11,128 nucleotides of DNA, from positions 1 to 11,128 of the forward strand of contig CAIXRL010000117.1 of NCBI GenBank assembly GCA_903921835.1, read 5' to 3'. Below, piece by piece: positions 1-6,074 of this stretch; within the stretch, counting starts at the first letter, position 1; the number at the start of each line of letters is the position of its first letter. This DNA is from Candidatus Eiseniibacteriota bacterium (lineage in GTDB: Bacteria; Eisenbacteria; RBG-16-71-46). The translations under genes were made by a program, and so were the position numbers. Under the pieces are notes generated by a model, which worked only from the letters and a program-made list of their open reading frames with translations, had not been told where the DNA came from and searched no databases.

Positions 1-803
<803 letters not shown>

Positions 804-944
804 GAAACACCTCGCGAGGCGGGAAGGATGAGCTTCGGGGGAGCTGTCCTGTGCCATCCACGATAGCGCAATCGGACCGCTCCGGGGCGCGAGCTTGCGA
901 CGTCACGTCAGGCCCCCGTCACGATTGCGGGCCGCCCGCCCGGT

Positions 945-1853
945 TCAGCGCTCCTCGCCCCACTGGGCGGGCGCGATGGCGGGACCGGCTTCGCGATACG
1001 CCAGCAGCACGCGCGGCCGGCCCGAGAGGTCATCGCGCACCTCGACGCGCGCCCAGTCGTGCGCGCCCTCCAGCCAGGTGGCGACCTGGTGCACGTGCGA
1101 CTCACCCAGCTCGAGCGCGAGCAGCCCGCCCGCCACCAGGTGGCGCGGCGCGTCCCCGATGATCGTGCGCGCGTCGGCGAGCCCGTCCTCGTCCGCGAAC
1201 AGCGCCGCGTGCGGCTCCCAGTCGCGCACGTCCGCGGGCAGCGCGTCCGCCTCGGAGCGCGCGATGTAGGGCGGGTTCGAGACCACGACCTCGAAGCGCT
1301 CATCGGCTCCCACGGCGGCGAACCAGTCGCCCTGCGCGAACACGACGCGCGGGGCGAGCTCCAGCGCAGCGGCGTTGGCGCGCGCGACCTCGAGCGCGTC
1401 GGCGGAGGCGTCGGTGGCGGTCACCGCCGCGGCGGGCCACTCCTGCGCGATCGCCAGCGCGATGGCGCCCGAGCCCGTGCCCAGGTCGAGCACCGCGGGG
1501 CGCGGCCAGCGCTGGCGCGCAAGCACAAGCACCTCGAGCACAGCCTCGACCAGGCCCTCAGTCTCGGGACGCGGCACCAGCACGCGACGGTCCACGGCCA
1601 GGTCGAGATCGCGAAACGCGGCGCGTCCCGTGATGTACTGCACCGGCTCGCCCGCGAGCCGCCGCGCGAGCCAGGCCGCGAGCCTCGCCCGCGCGTCCCC
1701 GTCGAGCGTCCGCGCGCCGAGCGCGGGCAACTCGCCGCGGCCCACGCCGAGCAGGCGGCTGAGCAGTTCCTCGGCGTCGGAGCGCGGCACGTCGGTGACC
1801 GGGGCGAGGCGCGCGGTGGTGTCGCGGAGGGCGTCGGCGAGCGTGGGGAGCAT
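945..1853 (-). CDS. prmC: Release factor glutamine-N5 methyltransferase PrmC
   Basis: Cytoplasmic SAM-dependent enzyme that methylates the glutamine of the GGQ motif in release factors RF1 and RF2, raising termination efficiency. The 302-residue product has the normal family length. An N-terminal helical domain (about 1-75) ends in GEPVQYITG at 68-76, a family hallmark. It is followed by LVPRPETE at 92-99, the SAM-binding loop LDLGTGSGAIALA from 122, and the catalytic NPPYI at 193-197 that holds the substrate glutamine. The C-terminal ALELGESH (246-253) is also typical. The ATG at 1853 gives a standard PrmC N-terminus but has no clear Shine-Dalgarno sequence. The gene lies 45 bases after the redoxin-like gene and downstream of prfA, its substrate gene, in what is probably one transcript. 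No clear U-rich terminator follows; only a 5-bp GC hairpin is seen after the stop. Confidence 0.96.
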   Translation of the reverse strand: MLPTLADALRDTTARLAPVTDVPRSDAEELLSRLLGVGRGELPALGARTLDGDARARLAAWLARRLAGEPVQYITGRAAFRDLDLAVDRRVLVPRPETEGLVEAVLEVLVLARQRWPRPAVLDLGTGSGAIALAIAQEWPAAAVTATDASADALEVARANAAALELAPRVVFAQGDWFAAVGADERFEVVVSNPPYIARSEADALPADVRDWEPHAALFADEDGLADARTIIGDAPRHLVAGGLLALELGESHVHQVATWLEGAHDWARVEVRDDLSGRPRVLLAYREAGPAIAPAQWGEER

Positions 1854-1898
1854 GGGCGGAAGATGGCTGCCGGGGCCTGGAGCCGGAGGGCGATCCGC

Positions 1899-2390
1899 TC
1901 AGCGTACCGCCACCGGCGAATCCGGCGGCAGCACGCGGCGCAGCGAACCGCCGGGCGAGAACACCAGCACCTCGCCGTACGCGCTCCGCCTCCAGCGCGT
2001 TCGCCACGTCGCGGCGGAGTCCCACCACACGCCCGCGGGCAGGGCGGCGGCGGCCGCCAGCGAGTCCGGCCGGCGCGGCACGTCCACGAGCAGCACGCCG
2101 AGCGCGGGGCCCTGTGGCCGGCGAGCCAGCGCGGCGGCGAGGTGCGCGAGGCGGTCGCGACAGTGCGAGCACTCGGGATTCACCGCGACGATCCAGCGCT
2201 CGCGCTCCCCCGCGTCCGCGGCGCGCAGCGCGACGGCGTGCGCGGCGTCCCAGCGCGGCGTCTCGCGCAGGCGCGTGCGGTCGCGCCACCACAGCGAGCC
2301 GATCGCGACCAGCAACGCCACGGCGAGCACCAGCGCCGCGCGATTGATCGCGCGTCCGACCTTGCGTCCGCCGGGGTTCGGGGCAGTCAT
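1899..2390 (-). CDS. Small membrane-anchored thioredoxin-like protein with a CxxC motif
   Basis: No named family recognised with certainty. The 163-residue product has a basic N-terminus and one membrane segment at about 18-34, so the rest is probably outside the cytoplasmic membrane. A strand WIVAVNP (66-72) leads straight into ECSHCRDRL, placing Cys74 and Cys77 at the N-terminal end of a helix, as in thioredoxin/TlpA folds. The later strands VLLVDV (99-104) and EVLVF (140-144), followed by PGG, fit a shortened thioredoxin fold. The cis-proline normally found just before that last strand is not evident: the sequence reads SAYGEVLVF. A role in thiol-disulfide exchange is inference; the Cys pair could instead bind a metal. 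The ATG at 2390 lies 28 bases after the prfA stop, and prmC begins 45 bases downstream, so it is probably co-transcribed with both. An unrelated function in this operon position is possible. Confidence 0.8.
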   Translation of the reverse strand: MTAPNPGGRKVGRAINRAALVLAVALLVAIGSLWWRDRTRLRETPRWDAAHAVALRAADAGERERWIVAVNPECSHCRDRLAHLAAALARRPQGPALGVLLVDVPRRPDSLAAAAALPAGVWWDSAATWRTRWRRSAYGEVLVFSPGGSLRRVLPPDSPVAVR

Positions 2391-2418
2391 CGCGCGATGC
2401 GCGCCGGAGCGGTCGCCC

Positions 2419-3516
2419 TCAGGCGCCGGGCGCGCCCCCCGCCATCTCGGCGAGACGCTCGGTGGTGTCGGCCACCAGCAGGGCCTCCCCCATCCCGGCG
2501 ATGTCGCCTTCCATGAAGTTGGCGAGCGAGTGCAGCGTCAGGTTGATGCGGTGGTCCGTGACGCGACCCTGCGGGAAGTTGTAGGTGCGGATCTTGGCGC
2601 TGCGATCGCCCGTGGAGACCTGTGACCGCCGCCGCGCCGCGTACTTCGCCTGCGCCTCCTGCAGCCGGGCGTCGTAGATGCGCGCGCGCAGCACCTTCAT
2701 GGCCTTCGCGCGGTTCTTGATCTGCGAGCGTTCGTCCTGGCAGGTCACCACGACGCCCGTCGGCACGTGCGTGATGCGCACGGCCGAGTCCGTGGTGTTG
2801 ACGCCCTGGCCGCCCTTGCCGCCGGCCCGGTAGACGTCCACGCGCAGGTCCTCCTCGCGCAGCTCGATGTCCACGTCCTCGACCTCGGGCAGCACGGCCA
2901 CGGTGGCGGCCGAGGTGTGGATGCGGCCCGAGCCCTCGGTGGCCGGCACGCGCTGCACACGGTGCACGCCCGACTCGAACTTCATCTGGCGGTACACGCC
3001 GTCGCCCTCGAGATTGAAGATGATCTCCTTGTAACCGCCGACTTCGGACTCGCTCAGGCTCATCACTTCCTGCTTCCAGCGCTGCGACTCGCCGTACTTG
3101 GTGTACATGCGGTAGAGCTCGGCGGCGAACAGCGAGGCCTCGTCGCCGCCCGTGCCGGCGCGGATTTCCACGATGACGTTCTTGTCGTCGTCGGGATCGC
3201 GGGGCAGCAGCAGCTGCTTCAGCTGCTCGCCCATGCGCGTGAGCTTCGCGCCCAGTTCGGGCAGCTCCGCCTGCGCGAGTTCGGCGAGCTCGGCGTCGCC
3301 CGAGGAGATCGCCTCCTCGTCGTCGGCGACCGTCCGGGCCAGCGCGCGGAACTCGCCGGAGAGGCGGACCGTCTCGAGCAGCCGCGAACGCTCCCGGGAC
3401 AGATCCCGGAGCCGGCGCGGGTCGCGAGCCACGTCCGGGCTCGCGAGCTGCTTCTCGAGTTCGGCGCAGCGCTCTTCCGTGCGCCGCAGCGCTTCCAGGA
3501 CGTGGGAGTCGATCAT
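2419..3516 (-). CDS. prfA: Peptide chain release factor 1 (RF1)
   Basis: Cytoplasmic class I release factor that recognises UAA and UAG in the ribosomal A site and triggers peptide release. The 365-residue product has the usual length. Visible elements are an N-terminal helical domain (about 1-100), the conserved VEIRAGTGGDEASLFA (116-131), the RVPATEG segment whose PAT tripeptide (191-193) is the RF1 anticodon-like motif (RF2 has SPF), and GGKGGQGVN with the catalytic GGQ at 235-237. The C-terminal part has KIRTYNFPQGRVTDHR (308-323). The frame stays open far upstream, but homology begins at the ATG at 3516. That ATG overlaps the TGA of the DUF1385 gene as ATGA, implying translational coupling. 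PrmC, which would methylate Gln237, is encoded two genes downstream. Confidence 0.98.
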   Translation of the reverse strand: MIDSHVLEALRRTEERCAELEKQLASPDVARDPRRLRDLSRERSRLLETVRLSGEFRALARTVADDEEAISSGDAELAELAQAELPELGAKLTRMGEQLKQLLLPRDPDDDKNVIVEIRAGTGGDEASLFAAELYRMYTKYGESQRWKQEVMSLSESEVGGYKEIIFNLEGDGVYRQMKFESGVHRVQRVPATEGSGRIHTSAATVAVLPEVEDVDIELREEDLRVDVYRAGGKGGQGVNTTDSAVRITHVPTGVVVTCQDERSQIKNRAKAMKVLRARIYDARLQEAQAKYAARRRSQVSTGDRSAKIRTYNFPQGRVTDHRINLTLHSLANFMEGDIAGMGEALLVADTTERLAEMAGGAPGA

Positions 3517-4484
3517 TGGACGAACGTGACCTCGCGCGAACCACCGGACCCCTGCAGGCGGACGACCGTCGGGTCGTCGAGCACGCGCTGCAGCGAGGCA
3601 ATCGCGATCGCGCACATCTCGAGGTCGGGCTCGCGCGTGGTGAGGCGCTGGAACTGCATTCCCGGCCACGTCAGCGCGCGCACGACGGGGTTGCCGTAGT
3701 ACCTGCCGGAGAGCCGGATGAACTCGAACGCGACCCCCGCGATGAGCGGCATGCACGCGACGCGCAGCAGGTGCGGCCCGATCCCGTGGGGCCGGCCGAT
3801 CACCGTGAACACGACGATGCTCACGAGCACGACGAGAAAGAGGAACGTCGTGCCGCACCGCGGATGGAGGCGCGAGAACGACTGCACGCTCTCGGGCGTG
3901 AGCGGCGCCCCCGCCTCGACGGCGTGGATCGCCTTGTGCTCGGCGCCGTGATAGCCGAGCACGCGGGCCATGTCCTTCCACAGCGAGATCAGCGCCAGGT
4001 AGCCCACGAACGCGAGCAGCCGCAGCGCCCCGTCGATCAGCCCGAACGCGTAGCGGCCGGGCAGGTCGGCGGCGTGCTGGATCCACGGCGCCACGCGCGC
4101 GGGCAGCACCACGAACAACAGCACGCCCACCGCGAGCGACACGACCACGACCAGGCCCTGGAGCAGAGCGGGCACGCCGCCGGAGGGCGCCGGCGGCTTC
4201 GCACCGGCGGCAGGCGCCGCCTCGGGCGCGGTCTCCTCGCGCGCGGCTTCGTCGGCGCTGAAGTTGAGCGCAGTCATGCCCAGGAACATGGTCTCGAACA
4301 GCGACACCGCGCCGCGCACGACCGGAAGGCCGAGCCACTTCACGCGCAGCGTGATGGACTGGAACGGGCGGTCCAGCGTCGCGATCGAGCCATCGGGACG
4401 GCGCACCACGACCGCGATCTTCGACGGCGCACGCATCATGACGCCTTCGATGACCGCCTGCCCGCCCACGGGAAGAAACGGCAT
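3513..4484 (-). CDS. DUF1385 family integral membrane protein
   Basis: Conserved membrane protein of unknown function (DUF1385), commonly found beside prfA and rpmE. The 323-residue product begins with the family signature GGQAVIEGVMMR (7-18). Its N-terminal part (about 1-75) is followed by an Ala/Pro/Glu-rich linker (78-103). Probable membrane segments are at about 106-127, 147-168, 213-230 and 238-256. Other family motifs are YHGAEHKAIHAVE (178-190), HPRCGTTF (207-214) and TTREPDLEM (282-290). The His, Glu and Cys residues in these motifs could be catalytic or metal-binding, but no activity is established to my knowledge. The ATG at 4484 has GGAG 5 bases upstream. The stop overlaps the prfA start. 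A strong hairpin ends 18 bases before the start codon, leaving little room for a separate promoter. Confidence 0.93.
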   Translation of the reverse strand: MPFLPVGGQAVIEGVMMRAPSKIAVVVRRPDGSIATLDRPFQSITLRVKWLGLPVVRGAVSLFETMFLGMTALNFSADEAAREETAPEAAPAAGAKPPAPSGGVPALLQGLVVVVSLAVGVLLFVVLPARVAPWIQHAADLPGRYAFGLIDGALRLLAFVGYLALISLWKDMARVLGYHGAEHKAIHAVEAGAPLTPESVQSFSRLHPRCGTTFLFLVVLVSIVVFTVIGRPHGIGPHLLRVACMPLIAGVAFEFIRLSGRYYGNPVVRALTWPGMQFQRLTTREPDLEMCAIAIASLQRVLDDPTVVRLQGSGGSREVTFVQ

Positions 4485-4502
4485 GGAGACTCCGGGAAAG
4501 GG

Positions 4503-4549
4503 AACGGACCCCCGCCGCGGACGCGTTTGGTCCGTCGCGGAGGTCCGTT
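4503..4549 (-). terminator. Long terminator-like hairpin between rpmE and DUF1385
   Basis: On the minus-strand transcript the 5' arm (4549-4530) and 3' arm (4522-4503) form a 20-position stem closed by a 7-base loop (4529-4523). All positions pair except a 2-base internal mismatch, with one G-U wobble. The bases after the stem read GTT-CCC-TTT-CCC in effect, a weak U-tract, so this could be an intrinsic terminator, an attenuator that permits read-through, or an RNA processing or stability element. It begins 8 bases after the rpmE stop and ends 18 bases before the DUF1385 start. Confidence 0.7.
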
Positions 4550-4557
4550 GTCGACTG

Positions 4558-4827
4558 CTAGCCGTTCGGCGTCGTCTCGGGAGCGACCTCGGGAGCGACC
4601 TCGGGCTTCAGCTTCGCGTAGCGCTTGCGGAAGCGGTCCACGCGGCCCGCCTTGTCCATCAGCTTCTGCTTGCCCGTGAAGAACGGGTGGCAGGCCGAGC
4701 AGATGTCGAGGTGGATCTTGCCGTCCGTCGTGTGCGGCTTGAGCGTGGTGCGCGTGCTCCACTCGGTGCCGCAGCCGTAGCAGTGGAAACCGCGCGTTTC
4801 GTATACCGGATGGATTCCAGCCTTCAT
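4558..4827 (-). CDS. rpmE: 50S ribosomal protein L31, zinc-binding type
   Basis: Structural protein of the large ribosomal subunit that bridges to the 30S head. The 89-residue product starts MKAGIHPVYE and contains DICSACHPFFTGKQK (41-55) and GRVDRFRKRY (61-70), all typical of L31. Four cysteines (16, 19, 43, 46) mark it as the zinc-binding (C+) form. The first pair is CYGC (CxxC), whereas the B. subtilis-type protein has CxC there, so one residue is inserted in the knuckle. The C-terminus extends beyond the usual end with a Pro/Glu/Ala tail containing PEVA twice. The ATG at 4827 has GGAG about 10 bases upstream and a sigma70-like promoter further up; the hairpin at 4503-4549 follows. Zinc-form L31 is often part of zinc homeostasis, but I see no Zur-type operator that I can support. 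Confidence 0.97.
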   Translation of the reverse strand: MKAGIHPVYETRGFHCYGCGTEWSTRTTLKPHTTDGKIHLDICSACHPFFTGKQKLMDKAGRVDRFRKRYAKLKPEVAPEVAPETTPNG

Positions 4828-4941
4828 TGCGATGCATCTCCGCCACGGCGGCGTTCCCCGGCGTCCGGGCCGCGCCTCGAGGGCGACGGACTGCGGGTGG
4901 TGCCGAGCGCTCCGCCTGGGTTGGGGGTTGTTGGGTTGCGG

Positions 4942-4970
4942 ATTATGCCCGAGCCGGGGCGGGCTGTCCA
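4942..4970 (-). promoter_or_regulatory. Sigma70-type promoter for rpmE
   Basis: Read on the minus strand, TGGACA (4970-4965) is separated by exactly 17 bases from CATAAT (4947-4942). Each hexamer matches 5 of 6 positions of the TTGACA/TATAAT consensus, which is notable in DNA this GC-rich. Transcription would start near 4935, giving an rpmE leader of about 108 bases. If RNA polymerase reads through the hairpin after rpmE, this promoter would also drive DUF1385, prfA, the redoxin-like gene and prmC. Confidence 0.7.
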
Positions 4971-5028
4971 TGTGGCCCGATTTCCGCGCCCAAGGGGGCC
5001 GAATAGGCCTCCCCGGCTCCGGGAATCC

Positions 5029-5047
5029 AGCCCCGGCGGCCGGGGCT
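5029..5047 (-). terminator. GC hairpin at the end of the NHL gene
   Basis: An 8-bp perfect stem (AGCCCCGG with CCGGGGCT) with a 3-base CCG loop starts at the last base of the NHL gene's TGA. The bases following on the transcript (TGGATTCCCGG) lack a proper U-tract, so it may stabilise the 3' end or act as a weak terminator. It separates the NHL gene from the rpmE promoter downstream. Confidence 0.4.
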
Positions 5048-5964
5048 CACCGGTAGCGGGACTTGATCGCGCCCCAGCTCGTGCTGCGCGCCGGCGTGCT
5101 GCCACTGGTGCTGAAGCGAGCGATCCCCGATGACGTGATCACGTGCAGGTGGCCGTTGCCGTCCGCGGCGAGTTGGCCAGGGCTCTCCCACCTACCCGGC
5201 TCCTGGGCGAGCGTTGCCACGAGGGCCCCCGCGGCGGAGTACAGGATGAGCATCTGCCACGCCGTGACCCAGGCGCGCCCGCTCAGGGCGTCCACCGTGG
5301 CTCCAAACGGGCTCGCGGGGACATGGCCCGTGAAGGTCGGCAGCTCGGCTCCGTCCTGCGACCAGTGGTGGACCACGCCATCGTTCGGCACCCCGAAGAA
5401 GAGCGAACCGTCGGGGAACACCGCCAGCTGTGGGACACTGTAGAATGCCCCCGTGTTGCTGAAACCGGGCACCGTGCCGAGTTCGTTCACGAACGTGCCG
5501 GTGGGAGTGAAGCGCAGGATCCGATCGCGCCAGTCGCACGAGACGTACACGCCGCCGTCCGCGGGGCACGCGACCGCCCGGGGGTACTCGAAGCAACCGA
5601 CGGAGTCCCGATGCGCTGGAGTGCGCAGCGTGCGGATCGGCGCGCCCGCCCACGTGAACGCGCGCACGAAACAGCTCTCGGCGCAGGCCACCCACACGGT
5701 GCCGTCGTCCGCGACCGCGATTCCCGCGGGCTTCGCACCCACCGGGAACACGCGGACGGGAACCCCGCTCGCGGTGAACACGTGCACCGTCCAGGCGAGT
5801 TCGTCGGCGACGAAGACGAAGCTGTCGGCTCCGCAGGCGATGGCCACCGGCGCCTCGAACTGGCCGGCGCCGTAGGTGAAATCGTACACCGGCAGGGTCT
5901 CACTCGTTCCCGCGAGGGCGAGCGATGGAAGTGCGACGAGGGCGAGTATCCAGAGGCGGTGCAT
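5047..5964 (-). CDS. Secreted NHL-repeat beta-propeller protein
   Basis: Probable exported beta-propeller of unknown ligand. The 305-residue product begins with a signal peptide, MHRLWILALVALPSLALA, with likely cleavage after Ala18. The mature part contains about six NHL-like repeats, each with a pattern like P..IAV..DG.VWVA....V..F...G: about 37-73, 79-113, 128-162, 178-212, 219-252 and 262-290. This fits a six-bladed propeller. Six cysteines (44, 94, 98, 124, 133, 143) cluster in the first half and could form disulfides after export. After the last blade comes a basic tail, TPARSTSWGAIKSRYR. No catalytic residues are recognised, so scaffolding or ligand binding is more likely than enzymatic activity. 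The ATG at 5964 has an excellent AAGGAG 7 bases upstream. It follows the kinase gene by 110 bases; co-transcription is possible but not shown. Confidence 0.85.
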   Translation of the reverse strand: MHRLWILALVALPSLALAGTSETLPVYDFTYGAGQFEAPVAIACGADSFVFVADELAWTVHVFTASGVPVRVFPVGAKPAGIAVADDGTVWVACAESCFVRAFTWAGAPIRTLRTPAHRDSVGCFEYPRAVACPADGGVYVSCDWRDRILRFTPTGTFVNELGTVPGFSNTGAFYSVPQLAVFPDGSLFFGVPNDGVVHHWSQDGAELPTFTGHVPASPFGATVDALSGRAWVTAWQMLILYSAAGALVATLAQEPGRWESPGQLAADGNGHLHVITSSGIARFSTSGSTPARSTSWGAIKSRYR

Positions 5965-5971
5965 CGGGCGG

Positions 5972-5977
5972 CTCCTT
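5972..5977 (-). promoter_or_regulatory. Strong ribosome binding site of the NHL gene
   Basis: AAGGAG on the minus strand, 7 bases before the ATG at 5964-5962. It fixes the start that yields the complete signal peptide. Confidence 0.85.
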
Positions 5978-6074
5978 CCCGGTCACCGATGAGACTAGAC
6001 CTCGCCTCGGCGGGCCACAACGCGTGTCTCCAACCGGAGCACCGATGCCCGCGCGTCGCCCGCGAAACCCGGGC

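Noticed and set aside
890..925. Repeated GACGTCACGTCA-like motifs between prmC and the sulfurtransferase
   Set aside because: Short, imperfect and without an identified regulator; probably chance.
1059..2516. A plus-strand open frame of 485 codons
   Set aside because: Antisense to prmC, the redoxin-like gene and the end of prfA; low-complexity Arg/Ala composition without motifs.
3517..4338. Upstream extension of the prfA frame to 639 codons
   Set aside because: The extra residues are Arg/Ala-rich and come from another frame of the DUF1385 gene; RF1 homology starts at the ATG at 3516, which overlaps the upstream stop.
5980..6025. Possible promoter for the NHL gene (TTGTGG, 17 bases, TAGTCT on the minus strand)
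   Set aside because: The -10 match is only 3 of 6, too weak to call.
6058..6074. Hairpin after the kinase stop codon
   Set aside because: Only 5 bp with a 7-base loop and no U-run; such matches are common in DNA of this GC content.
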